NCBI RefSeq assembly: GCF_000176135.1
Contig: NZ_ACZN01000018.1
Coordinates: 744,001 to 808,000, forward strand
DNA from: Vibrio coralliilyticus ATCC BAA-450
GTDB lineage: Bacteria; Pseudomonadota; Gammaproteobacteria; Enterobacterales; Vibrionaceae
Reading direction: 5' to 3'
Length of the DNA stretch: 64,000 nt
The notes under the pieces were generated by a model, which saw only the letters and a program-made list of their open reading frames with translations, ran no database searches and had not been told where the DNA came from. Below, in pieces: positions 25,607-34,387 of the stretch; position 1 is the first letter of the stretch, and each line of letters starts with the position of its first letter. Position numbers and translations under genes: made by a program.

Positions 25607-25620
25607 TCGAAGGATGCGTT
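25581..25620 (+). terminator. Hairpin at the 3' end of lifO
   Basis: AACGCATCC (25581–25589, inside lifO) pairs with GGATGCGTT (25612–25620), followed by TAAA. Loop of 22 nt; weak. Confidence 0.4.
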
Positions 25621-25627
25621 TAAACCG

Positions 25628-26188
25628 TTAATACTTGGGTTTCTTAGGGCAACTCACCATATGGTCGTCGACCATACCTACCGCCTGCATAAACGCGTAG
25701 CAGATGGTCTCTCCAACAAATTTGAAGCCTTTCTTTTTCAGGAATTTGCTCATAGCCTTTGACTGCTCAGTCGAGGCTGGCACTTCGCTCATATCCTGCC
25801 ACTGGTTGACCTTAGGCTTGCCATCCACAAACTGCCATAACGCCTGCGATAAGCTACCGTATTCTTCAATCAATGCTTTCGCGGCTCGCGCGTTACTGAA
25901 CACAGATTTAATTTTTCCTCTGTGCTTAACCACATCATAATTTTCAACAATATGCTCAGCGTGCTCGTCCTCATACGCTGCCAATTTATCCAGATCATAG
26001 TTTTCAAAGGCTTGTCGGTAGCCTTCGCGTTTTTTCAGGATGGTGATCCAACTCAATCCTGCTTGGGCTCCCTCTAAAGTAATAAACTCGAACAATACCT
26101 TATCGTCATAAACGGGAACACCCCACTCTTTATCGTGGTATTCACGCTCAAGCTCATGGTTCATCGCCCATGCGCAAGTGGTATCCAT
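25628..26188 (-). CDS. tag: DNA-3-methyladenine glycosylase I
   Basis: 186 aa (E. coli Tag 187). Base-excision repair enzyme removing 3-methyladenine. The zinc site is complete: Cys5, His18, His176 and Cys180, matching the E. coli positions shifted by one. WITILKKREGYRQAFENYD is the conserved middle. Its ATG is 19 nt beyond the hairpin that ends the upstream vexIJK operon. Confidence 0.94.
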   Translation of the reverse strand: MDTTCAWAMNHELEREYHDKEWGVPVYDDKVLFEFITLEGAQAGLSWITILKKREGYRQAFENYDLDKLAAYEDEHAEHIVENYDVVKHRGKIKSVFSNARAAKALIEEYGSLSQALWQFVDGKPKVNQWQDMSEVPASTEQSKAMSKFLKKKGFKFVGETICYAFMQAVGMVDDHMVSCPKKPKY

Positions 26189-26206
26189 TGCTTTCTCCTT
26201 AAATAA

Positions 26207-26232
26207 AACGCCCCCGACAAAGTCAGGGGCGT
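26207..26232 (-). terminator. Terminator of the vexIJK operon
   Basis: Minus-strand stem ACGCCCCTGAC with GTCGGGGGCGT (26208–26232), loop TTT, followed by TTTATTT. The single imperfect pair is U·G on this strand but C/A on the other, so it acts leftward. Confidence 0.85.
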
Positions 26233-26249
26233 CTTCGATCTTAGTTGAA

Positions 26250-29200
26250 TCAGTTTGGCACTTTCACTTTGTGGAAGATACGATACAACACTGGCACGAC
26301 AATAAGTGTCAGTACGGTCGCAAATCCCAAACCAAACATGATGGTCACTGCCATTGGTTTAAAGAATATATCCGGTAGCAGCGGAATCATGCCCAGAATC
26401 GTGGTAATGGCAGCCATACAAACTGGACGTACACGGCTCAGAGAAGCGTCCACGACGGCCAGATATGGGTCTTTACCTGACTTCATTTCGATTTCTATCT
26501 GATCGAGCAGTACGATACCGTTTTTAAGTAGCATACCCGATAAGCTGAGGAAACCGAGTAGCGCCATAAAGCCAAACGGAGTGTTTAATGCCAGCAAACC
26601 AGTCGTCACACCAATAATGGCGAGCGGAACAGTTAACCATACGATCAGAGGCTCTTTCACGGTATTAAACAGGAACACCGTCACTAAGAACATGAACAGG
26701 TAACCCATCGGCATGGTCGTGAACAATGACGCTTGAGCATCACCAGATGACTCGTATTCGCCCCCCCACTCCAATGCATAGCCTGGTGGAAGTTCAATGG
26801 CTTCAATCTGAGGCTGCAAGCGTTTTTGTAAGGTTGCTGCCGTCTCTTCACCAAGCAAGTCTGGATCTGCCATCACCGTCAGCATACGTTTTCGGTTCTT
26901 ACGTACGATGATTGGGTCTTCCCAGCGCATGTCGTAACCTAGCGTCACTTGCTGCAATGGAATGTATTCGCTTAATGCCGGGCTCCAAATTTTCATCCCT
27001 TCAATGTTACGAATATCCACACGCTCTTCTTCTGGTAATCGCGCCACAATTGGCATCAGCGTCGTACCATCACGGTACACACCGACCGATTTACCAGAGA
27101 ATGACATAGCAAGAAATTCGTCCACATCTGACTTAGTGATACCGTAACGTCGAGCCTGACCTTCGTTGAACTGTGGCTCCAGTACTTTAGTACGTTCACG
27201 CCAGTCATGGCGGATGTTGGTCGCACCTGGGTCGGCATGCATGATGTCTTCAACTTGCTTCGCAATTGTTCTCAGTACGGTCGGATCTGAACCGATCACT
27301 CGAGCTTCTATCTTCGCACCACCACCCGGGCCCAATTCAATTTGCTTAAGCTTATAATTGATTTCCGGGAACCCTTTTTCGACGTGAGCTCGGAAATCAG
27401 ACATCAACTTAGCTAATTGGTCATAGCTCTCAACCCGAGTCGTGATCTCACCATACGCAGAATAACTCTTCTCTGGGGCGTAAGTAAGCATGAAGCGTTG
27501 TAAGCCTTTGCCCGCTGTCGTCGTAATGTGCTCAACACCATCTTGCTCGGATAACCAAGACTCCAATGCTTTCAGCTTTGTGTTGGTTGCTCGAATGTCT
27601 GTCCCTTCCGGAAGCCAGATATCTGCTTGAAATATTGGCGTTGTAGACGATGGGAAGAATGACTGTTTGACGAAAGTGAAACCGTAAATACTAACGACCA
27701 AGCCAACAATCATCACAGCAACCGTTAACCAAGCGCGCTTCATACAAAACTCAAGGAAGCCCTTGTACAGCACGAATATCATGCCGTTATATGGATCACT
27801 CTCTTCTCCGCCACCTTTAATTTTTTGCCCTTTAAAGAAGATATCTGCAAAGAACGGCGTCAGGGAAATCGCAGTAAACCAGCTGAGCATGAGAGAAATT
27901 AGGAGCACGGTAAATAGAGTGCCACAGTATTCGCCCGTTGCATCCTCAGACAGTCCAATAGGTGCAAACGCTGTCACCGCAATGACTGTCGCACCCAGCA
28001 ACGGCCACTTGGTTTGAGTCACAATGTCAGTCGCCGCCTGCATTCGCGTTCGGCCTTTTTGCGTTCCTATCAGTATCCCTTCGACCACCACGATGGCATT
28101 ATCCACCAGCATACCGAGAGCGATAACCAATGCACCAAGCGAAATACGCTGTAAGTCGATGGCAAAATACTTCATGAAGATGAAGGTGCCCAATACAGTG
28201 AGCAACAAGATCAAGCCAATAAGTAAACCTGAGCGTAGACCCATAAAGAACAGCAGGACGATAATGACGATCGCCACGGCTTGCCCTAGGCTGACGACAA
28301 AACCACTGACTGACTTGTCCACTTCTTTTGGCTGGCTGTAAATCTCAGAGATCCCAACACCAACAGGTTGTTGATATTTAAGCTCTGCGAGGCGACGGTC
28401 AAAACGTTTACCCACTTCAACCACGTTAACGCCTTGTGCAAAGGAAACACCTACGTTCAACGCCAACTTACCGTTAAAGGTAATAATGTTGTCCGGTACA
28501 TCGATATATCCGCGCTTAATTTCCGCAACGTCACGAAGATAAATCAGCCCTTGAGCACCGCTCTCGGTAATGATCAAATCTCCTAACTGGTCAACATTCT
28601 GGAACTCCCCCGTCGGCTGAATACGTATATACTCATCGCCAACCCGAATCGCACCAGCATCGGACACCACGTTTTGCGTCGACAGCAGGTTAAACACGGT
28701 ATTGGGGGCTAAACCCAAACTGCTCAAACGTTTCATCGAAATTTCGATGAAGACTTGCTCTTGTTGCTGACCAGAAACAGAAACCTTACTAACGCCATCA
28801 ATCAGCTCCAATTCACGCCTTAAATAATCGACGTAATCAAGTAGCTCCTTATAGCTGTATCCTTCCCCCGTCACAGCAAGCAAAATACCGTAAACATCAC
28901 CAAAATCGTCAATCACCTGAGGATCATTGACGCCAGGAGGAAACTGGCCTTTAAGGTCATTCACCTTACGACGCAACTCATCCCAGATTTGTGGTAAATC
29001 GTCCGGGCCGTAGTTGTTCTTCATCGTCACGGTGATCTGAGATAGCCCGCGACTAGAAATCGAGTTTATCTCATCAACATAAGTGAGCTGCTGAATGGCT
29101 TTTTCTATCGGGTACGTGACTTCTTCTTCAACTTGTTGAGGCGTCGCCCCCGGATAGGATGTCACTACCATGGCATCTTTAATGGTGAATGCTGGATCTT

Positions 29201-29351
29201 CTAAACGGCCTAACCCGAAGAACGCCGCGACACCACCAATCAAGAAGATCAGCGAGATCATCCAGCTGATGACGCGATTACGTATAAAATAGGCAGCGAT
29301 GCCTGTTACATCTTCATCTTTCTGAGACAGTTGATTATTTTGCTCACTCAT
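26250..29351 (-). CDS. vexK: RND efflux pump inner-membrane protein, VexK-type
   Basis: 1033 aa HAE-1-type proton/drug antiporter with twelve helices and two large periplasmic loops. Starts with FIRNRVISWMISLIFLIGG, typical of TM1. The proton-relay helix reads LGMLVDNAIVVVEG: the second of AcrB's paired aspartates is Asn here. The order two adaptors–pump and the position beside pspC match V. cholerae vexIJK (VC1673–1675 region, from memory). Substrates are unknown. No outer-membrane channel is encoded here, so it presumably uses TolC. Overlaps the upstream adaptor by 8 nt. Confidence 0.9.
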   Translation of the reverse strand: MSEQNNQLSQKDEDVTGIAAYFIRNRVISWMISLIFLIGGVAAFFGLGRLEDPAFTIKDAMVVTSYPGATPQQVEEEVTYPIEKAIQQLTYVDEINSISSRGLSQITVTMKNNYGPDDLPQIWDELRRKVNDLKGQFPPGVNDPQVIDDFGDVYGILLAVTGEGYSYKELLDYVDYLRRELELIDGVSKVSVSGQQQEQVFIEISMKRLSSLGLAPNTVFNLLSTQNVVSDAGAIRVGDEYIRIQPTGEFQNVDQLGDLIITESGAQGLIYLRDVAEIKRGYIDVPDNIITFNGKLALNVGVSFAQGVNVVEVGKRFDRRLAELKYQQPVGVGISEIYSQPKEVDKSVSGFVVSLGQAVAIVIIVLLFFMGLRSGLLIGLILLLTVLGTFIFMKYFAIDLQRISLGALVIALGMLVDNAIVVVEGILIGTQKGRTRMQAATDIVTQTKWPLLGATVIAVTAFAPIGLSEDATGEYCGTLFTVLLISLMLSWFTAISLTPFFADIFFKGQKIKGGGEESDPYNGMIFVLYKGFLEFCMKRAWLTVAVMIVGLVVSIYGFTFVKQSFFPSSTTPIFQADIWLPEGTDIRATNTKLKALESWLSEQDGVEHITTTAGKGLQRFMLTYAPEKSYSAYGEITTRVESYDQLAKLMSDFRAHVEKGFPEINYKLKQIELGPGGGAKIEARVIGSDPTVLRTIAKQVEDIMHADPGATNIRHDWRERTKVLEPQFNEGQARRYGITKSDVDEFLAMSFSGKSVGVYRDGTTLMPIVARLPEEERVDIRNIEGMKIWSPALSEYIPLQQVTLGYDMRWEDPIIVRKNRKRMLTVMADPDLLGEETAATLQKRLQPQIEAIELPPGYALEWGGEYESSGDAQASLFTTMPMGYLFMFLVTVFLFNTVKEPLIVWLTVPLAIIGVTTGLLALNTPFGFMALLGFLSLSGMLLKNGIVLLDQIEIEMKSGKDPYLAVVDASLSRVRPVCMAAITTILGMIPLLPDIFFKPMAVTIMFGLGFATVLTLIVVPVLYRIFHKVKVPN

Positions 29352-30429
29352 TGCCTGCCTCCTGCTTCACGACTTCCACCTTCATTCCTTCTCTTAGGCG
29401 GGAAATTCCTGCCACAACCACTTGTTGTTTACTTTCGAGGCCATCCAGAATCTGCAAATCTTGTTTGGTGACTTTACCGATCGTCACTGCTTGCTTAGAA
29501 ACGGTGTTGTCATCATTCAGCACCCAAACATATTTGTTCAGCCGATCAATCTTGTCACCGTCGGCATTGAACACAGCTTCAATCGGAACCAAAACACCAG
29601 CGTTCAAATTCAGCCCGACATCATCACCTTCCGAAGTCACTTCAACGGCCATACCATCCAGAATGTACTCTTCTTCTGGCATAGGAAGTGAAAGAGTCAC
29701 GGTAAATGTACCGGTAGCAGGGTCTGGCTCAGTGGTGAACTCTTTGATAGAGGCTGAATATTCATTACCACTTGGTACTTTGACCAATGCTTCAATGCGT
29801 GACAGGGTTTCCTGATCAGGCTGATTGACGTACAACCGGTCAGGCAACTGAATCAGAACTTCAACGTTTTCGAGACTATGGATATTGACGATCTGTTGTC
29901 CAACCTGAATATTTTCAAACTGGTCAACATTAACGCGAGAAATAATTCCGTCCACGGGAGCAAGTAATTTGGTGAAAGAGAGCCTGAGCTGAGCAAGCCT
30001 CAATTCTGCGAAGGCAATCTGTCGATTCGCCGCAATCTCATCAAATTGAGATTTTGCCAACAGGCCTTTATCGACTAAAGGTTTGGAACGCTTGTACTGG
30101 CTATCGACCACACTATACTTCGCCGAGGCATTATCAACATCCAGTTTATAATCCGTAGGGTCTAGCTTAGCTAATACATCACCCTTTTTGACTTGATCAC
30201 CTTCTTTGACGTTTAGCTCACTGATTTCTCCTGCAACACGAAAACTGAGATGGGAGCGCTCTGCGGCATTGGCCACTGCTGGGAAATACAGATTGTCACC
30301 TTGTACTCCACTACCGATCTCCATAATTTTTACTTTAGGTAGCCCAAAATCCACATATTGATTTTCAGCACCACAGCCAGCAAGAACTGCAGCTGTAGAA
30401 AGCATACCTAGGCTAATCCACTGCTTCAT
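29344..30429 (-). CDS. vexJ: RND adaptor lipoprotein 2, VexJ-type
   Basis: 361 aa membrane-fusion protein with lipobox VLAGC. Start ATG 30429 gives MKQWISLGMLSTAAVLAGC; the stop of the upstream adaptor lies 1 nt before. Hairpin/barrel order: VAGEISELNVKEGDQVKKGD (lipoyl half), a long coiled-coil (about 105–170), then LLAPVDGIISRVNVD. Links VexK to the outer-membrane channel. Confidence 0.88.
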   Translation of the reverse strand: MKQWISLGMLSTAAVLAGCGAENQYVDFGLPKVKIMEIGSGVQGDNLYFPAVANAAERSHLSFRVAGEISELNVKEGDQVKKGDVLAKLDPTDYKLDVDNASAKYSVVDSQYKRSKPLVDKGLLAKSQFDEIAANRQIAFAELRLAQLRLSFTKLLAPVDGIISRVNVDQFENIQVGQQIVNIHSLENVEVLIQLPDRLYVNQPDQETLSRIEALVKVPSGNEYSASIKEFTTEPDPATGTFTVTLSLPMPEEEYILDGMAVEVTSEGDDVGLNLNAGVLVPIEAVFNADGDKIDRLNKYVWVLNDDNTVSKQAVTIGKVTKQDLQILDGLESKQQVVVAGISRLREGMKVEVVKQEAGNE

Positions 30430-30430
30430 A

Positions 30431-31462
30431 TTACAACCCTCGCTCCTTGACCCACTCTCTGACTTTGATGCCAGGCTCAATACCGCTGACACCAGAGATG
30501 ATGATTCGATCGCCGTCATTCAAACCGCTTTTCACCTGACGTTTGTCGTTTAACACAATCGTGGCTTTCTCAACCACGCCTGTCTGCCCGACACGCCATA
30601 CACAGGTTTTTCCGTTTTCTTCGAAAATAGCGGCACTAGGAATTCGAGTCGCACCAGTTGAATCCACTTTGACGTGCACTTCACCTGCCATACCAGGAAG
30701 AATACCGATGTCGGTTGGGCGCTCCATCACCATGGTGACTTTGTATGAGCCAGTTTTTGGGTCTGCTTCAGTATCGACTTCTTGGAAAGTGAGGTCGTAG
30801 CTGTTCTCGGGGAAAGCATCAAACTTCATCGTAGCGGTAAGATTGATACCACTCGCGAAACGATTAAGCAGATGATCAGGTAGTTGGAATTGTACTTTCA
30901 TCAACTGATTGGTCTGAATGTTCATTACGCCTTCTTTAGCCGCAATGTACTCATAGTTCTCAGCTGGTATGATTGAAATTGTGCCATCATATGGCGCAAC
31001 CAATTTGGTGTAGCGCAAATTGGCGCGTGCTTGTTCCAAACTGGCTTTCGCTGAATTGTGATTGGCTTTGGCTTGATCAAAGTCTTGCTCAGAAACGACT
31101 TTATCAACGCGAAGCTTTTTATAACGTTCATATTGAACGTCGGCCAAACGATATTGCGCCTCGGCCTGTTTAGCCAACAACGAATATTCGTCTGGGTTTA
31201 ATGACGCCAGTACTTCACCTTTACTCACAGGCTGACCTGAAAGCACATCGATAGATTGAAGTTGCCCTGGGACTCGGAAAGCTAAAACAGCTTTGTCACC
31301 GGCTTCAGATGTGGCGGGAAAATGTCTTTCAAACTGAGCGTTGCCAACTGAAACGGTAAAGAGTTTTGCGGGTCTGGATTCGGGTTCAGGGACAGGAGGG
31401 AGCTCCTTACCACAGCCACCTAGTGTTGCGGCAATGGCAAGAAGCACGAGATTTTTGTGCAT
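30431..31462 (-). CDS. vexI: RND adaptor lipoprotein 1, VexI-type
   Basis: 343 aa membrane-fusion protein, lipobox TLGGC, from ATG 31462. Lipoyl half FRVPGQLQSIDVLSGQPVSKG, coiled-coil with KVVSEQDFDQAKANHNSAK, then LVAPYDGTISI. First gene of the operon. Two distinct adaptors serving one pump is a known layout of this system; they could form mixed hexamers (inference). Confidence 0.88.
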   Translation of the reverse strand: MHKNLVLLAIAATLGGCGKELPPVPEPESRPAKLFTVSVGNAQFERHFPATSEAGDKAVLAFRVPGQLQSIDVLSGQPVSKGEVLASLNPDEYSLLAKQAEAQYRLADVQYERYKKLRVDKVVSEQDFDQAKANHNSAKASLEQARANLRYTKLVAPYDGTISIIPAENYEYIAAKEGVMNIQTNQLMKVQFQLPDHLLNRFASGINLTATMKFDAFPENSYDLTFQEVDTEADPKTGSYKVTMVMERPTDIGILPGMAGEVHVKVDSTGATRIPSAAIFEENGKTCVWRVGQTGVVEKATIVLNDKRQVKSGLNDGDRIIISGVSGIEPGIKVREWVKERGL

Positions 31463-31596
31463 AGTCAAACATCCATTTGTCACTTTTAGTTACAAAGATA
31501 GATGAATGATTACGCGACTGCCAGAGACATACCAGTAAATTATTATGAAAATTAATAATTTGCTGACAAAATATAGCTTAAGTTCTCATTATTAAG

Positions 31597-31986
31597 TTAT
31601 AAGCTTTTAAACTCTCGGTCGACCTTAAAAGTATCAGAAGTGACGTATGCCTCAAGGTCGCGGATTTTACCTTCCAGTCCGTCAAAGTCTTTCTCCAACG
31701 TATCCAAAAGTGCTCCTGGGGTCTGCCCTTGCTGCCACGGTTTACTTTTCAGCTTATGTTCTTGTTCCGTTTTAATCGACTCTACGTAATTCGCCGGCTG
31801 TTTTTCTATCATAAACGTCATTGCAATATAGGCCAGCAAGACCAAAAAGCTGCCACCGAGTAATGCCGCCGAAATCACCAGAATTCGAATTAACCAAACT
31901 TCAGTGCCGAAGTAATTTGCCAATCCAGCACACACACCAGAGATCTTACCATTGGCGGTATCACGATATAGCTCTCGCTTATTCAT
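31597..31986 (-). CDS. pspC: Phage shock protein C
   Basis: 129 aa inner-membrane PspC-domain protein. NKRELYRDTANGKISGVCAGLA is the signature start, followed by a transmembrane stretch (about 38–60). Works with PspB to sense envelope stress and release PspF from PspA. ATG 31986 is used because family members begin here and it overlaps pspB by 8 nt; an upstream in-frame start adds ten poor residues. The C-terminal part (KLKSKPWQQGQTP on) is cytoplasmic and coiled. Confidence 0.93.
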   Translation of the reverse strand: MNKRELYRDTANGKISGVCAGLANYFGTEVWLIRILVISAALLGGSFLVLLAYIAMTFMIEKQPANYVESIKTEQEHKLKSKPWQQGQTPGALLDTLEKDFDGLEGKIRDLEAYVTSDTFKVDREFKSL

Positions 31987-32212
31987 ATCGGCGTCTCCAG
32001 TTAGGTGTTTCTGCATCCAAAATACGCTCTAATGTATCTACACGCTTTTGCATTTTTTCTGCCTTTTCAGACAGTGTCTGTAGCCTTTGAAAATCATCTT
32101 CAGACAACCCACCAGCTGTTTTCTTCTTACTGCGGTAGTGAAGTATCAACCACAGAGGTGCGACAAAAATCAGAAATACAATCAAAGGCCCGGCAATAAG
32201 AAAAGACGACAT
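31979..32212 (-). CDS. pspB: Phage shock protein B
   Basis: 77 aa. One N-terminal membrane helix (FLIAGPLIVFLIFVAPLWLIL) followed by a cytoplasmic coiled coil with the leucine pattern RLQTLSEKAEKMQKRVDTLERIL. Ends WRRRYE, as is usual. Partner of PspC in sensing loss of membrane integrity. Confidence 0.94.
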   Translation of the reverse strand: MSSFLIAGPLIVFLIFVAPLWLILHYRSKKKTAGGLSEDDFQRLQTLSEKAEKMQKRVDTLERILDAETPNWRRRYE

Positions 32213-32395
32213 ACGCGACTCCTAAATAGACAACAGTTTTACGTGAGTAGATCCTCTACTCTGCCGTAAGATGTTATAAAATCAATTAAATAAAGATAAG
32301 AACTTCGAAATAAAAATGGAAAGCGGTAAGAATAATCTGAGACTGGTCAGGCGACAGACGCCCGACCTATCGTGCTTTCTCGCTCGCGACTTAAA

Positions 32396-33064
32396 TTACT
32401 TTTTGTCGTTCATCTGTTGCTTAAGATTCTCTAGCTCTTTTTCAATTTCGTCTTGAGCTTGTAACTCTGCAAATTCTTGTTCCAACGACTTAGAGTTCCC
32501 CGTTTTGGCGTACACATCCGCTTCCGCTTCTAGCTCGTCGACTTTACGAGAATACTGCTCAAACTTTGCCATCGCTTCGGAAGTACGCGCGGTGTGGAGA
32601 TGCTTTTGCACATCACGTCGGTTAGACGCCGCCTGAGAGCGGATAGCCAGCGCTTGTTGCTTAGCTCGGGTTTCCGTAATTTTGCTTTCAAGCTTGCTAA
32701 TCTCACCTGTCAGCTTCTCAATGGTTTCTTCTACCAATGTCTGCTCAGTGTGTAAGCCTTTCAAAACGTCTTGCAGCTTCTGCTTTTCAATCAAAGCAGC
32801 ACGAGCAAGATCTTCACGTTGCTTCGTCAAAGCCAGCGTTGCTTTTTCTTGCCATTCGCTAATTTGATCTTCTAGCGCTTCTACTTTACGTGCCAACTCT
32901 TTCTTATCAGCAATAGCTTTGGCTGAGTTAGTACGCACTTCAACCAAGGTATCTTCCATTTCCTGGATAATAAGGCGAATCATTTTTTCAGGATCTTCAG
33001 CCTTGTCTAGCAATGCGCTAATGTTTGAATTTACGATGTCGGCAAAACGAGAAAAAATACCCAT
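32396..33064 (-). CDS. pspA: Phage shock protein A
   Basis: 222 aa (E. coli 222), an ESCRT-III/IM30-family coiled-coil protein. Starts MGIFSRFADIVNSNI with the amphipathic membrane-binding helix, then DPEKMIRLIIQEMEDTLVEVR. In unstressed cells it inhibits PspF; under stress it coats and supports the inner membrane. First gene of pspABC; a 183-nt gap separates it from pspB. Transcribed from the sigma-54-like promoter near 33153–33170. Confidence 0.96.
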   Translation of the reverse strand: MGIFSRFADIVNSNISALLDKAEDPEKMIRLIIQEMEDTLVEVRTNSAKAIADKKELARKVEALEDQISEWQEKATLALTKQREDLARAALIEKQKLQDVLKGLHTEQTLVEETIEKLTGEISKLESKITETRAKQQALAIRSQAASNRRDVQKHLHTARTSEAMAKFEQYSRKVDELEAEADVYAKTGNSKSLEQEFAELQAQDEIEKELENLKQQMNDKK

Positions 33065-33152
33065 AGTTTACTCCTTAATTCTACAGTCAATCACTTCTAA
33101 GACGGCTTGGCTGTATCTGATGTTCATTGTAGGTTTCACTTACCTATCTAGT

Positions 33153-33170
33153 AACCAAGATGCGTGCCAA
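33153..33170 (-). promoter_or_regulatory. Sigma-54-type promoter of pspABC
   Basis: Minus strand reads TTGGCACGCATCTTGGTT: -24 TGGCAC and a -12 TTGG with correct spacing (consensus TGGCAC-N5-TTGC). Transcription would start near 33142, leaving a leader of about 80 nt. The PspF gene that would drive it is divergent. Confidence 0.72.
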
Positions 33171-33279
33171 CTTATAAATTCATATAAAACATTAAGTTAC
33201 GAAAACAACCATTGTAATTAAATCTAATCTATGATGAATTTAACTAACAGTAGGTAAATTTCACCAACGGAGTGGTTTC

Positions 33280-34278
33280 ATGCAACAAAATCTCATCGGC
33301 GAGTCACCCGCTTTCCTTTCAGTACTTGATAAAGTGTCGAAACTGGCCGCCATAGAACGACCGATATTGATCATTGGTGAGCGAGGGACAGGTAAAGAAT
33401 TGATTGCTCAACGCCTGCATTATCTCTCCAAACGTTGGGATCAATCGCTGATATCACTGAATTGCTCGACACTCAGCGAAGGCCTTATCGATTCAGAGCT
33501 CTTTGGTCATGAACAAGGCGCGTTTACAGGATCTAAAGGCCGGCACAAAGGCCGATTTGAGCGAGCGGAGAATGGCACCTTGTTTTTGGACGAACTGGCT
33601 ACTGCTCCACTGCTGGTACAAGAGAAACTACTCAGAGTAATCGAATACGGCCAGTATGAGCGTGTTGGCGGACACCAATTGCTCAATGCGAATGTTCGGC
33701 TAGTCTGCGCAACCAACGCTAATCTGCCTGAGATGGCAGCCAATGGTGAATTCAGAGCAGACTTGCTCGATAGACTGGCGTTTGATGTCATTCATTTACC
33801 GCCCCTACGCCAGCGCAAAGAGGACATTCTGCTGTTAGCTGAATACTATGCAATTAAAATGTGTCGTGAGTTGAGCTTTGATTACTTCGTTGGCTTCTCT
33901 CCCAAAGCAGAACAAGCATTGCTTGATTATCAATGGCCGGGTAACGTGCGAGAATTAAAAAACGTCATTGAGCGAGCAGTCTATCAACACGGTCAACAAG
34001 AAAACCCGATTCATGACCTGATCTTCGATCCTTTTGCGACCGAATGGCAACCTGAGCCTGAAGAAGCCATTGAAGAAGCGGAACCAGAAATCGCCAGCAC
34101 GAATTTTACCTTTCCAATGGATTATAAAGCTTGGCAAGAGAATCAAGACATCCATCTACTAAAGGCAGTGCTGGAACAAAGTAAGTTTAACCAACGGAAA
34201 GCGGCCGATATGCTGGGTCTGAGCTATCATCAGCTAAGAGGGATGATCAGAAAGTACGACCTCTCGACACTCTCCTGA
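33280..34278 (+). CDS. pspF: PspF, sigma-54 enhancer-binding activator
   Basis: 332 aa. AAA+ activator with no N-terminal regulatory domain, as in PspF: starts MQQNLIGESPAFLSVLDKV. Walker A GERGTGKE, GAFTGSKG loop that touches sigma-54, Walker B LFLDELATAP, arginine finger region, and a C-terminal Fis-type helix–turn–helix (QRKAADMLGLSYHQLRGMIRK). A Glu-rich linker (QPEPEEAIEEAEPE) is longer than in E. coli. ATG has CGGAG upstream. Confidence 0.95.
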   Translation: MQQNLIGESPAFLSVLDKVSKLAAIERPILIIGERGTGKELIAQRLHYLSKRWDQSLISLNCSTLSEGLIDSELFGHEQGAFTGSKGRHKGRFERAENGTLFLDELATAPLLVQEKLLRVIEYGQYERVGGHQLLNANVRLVCATNANLPEMAANGEFRADLLDRLAFDVIHLPPLRQRKEDILLLAEYYAIKMCRELSFDYFVGFSPKAEQALLDYQWPGNVRELKNVIERAVYQHGQQENPIHDLIFDPFATEWQPEPEEAIEEAEPEIASTNFTFPMDYKAWQENQDIHLLKAVLEQSKFNQRKAADMLGLSYHQLRGMIRKYDLSTLS

Positions 34279-34387
34279 TCGTGCGAACGTTATTTTAAAA
34301 ACCATAAACTAATAATGGTAAATTACTGAGATCTTAGGGCATAATGGGGAGTTCTATTATGCTTTGTCTCCGGCAATTGTTCTTTCT

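Noticed and set aside
27763..28341. Long plus-strand open frames opposite vexK
   Set aside because: They have no ribosome sites or recognisable protein features and are shadows of the RND gene.
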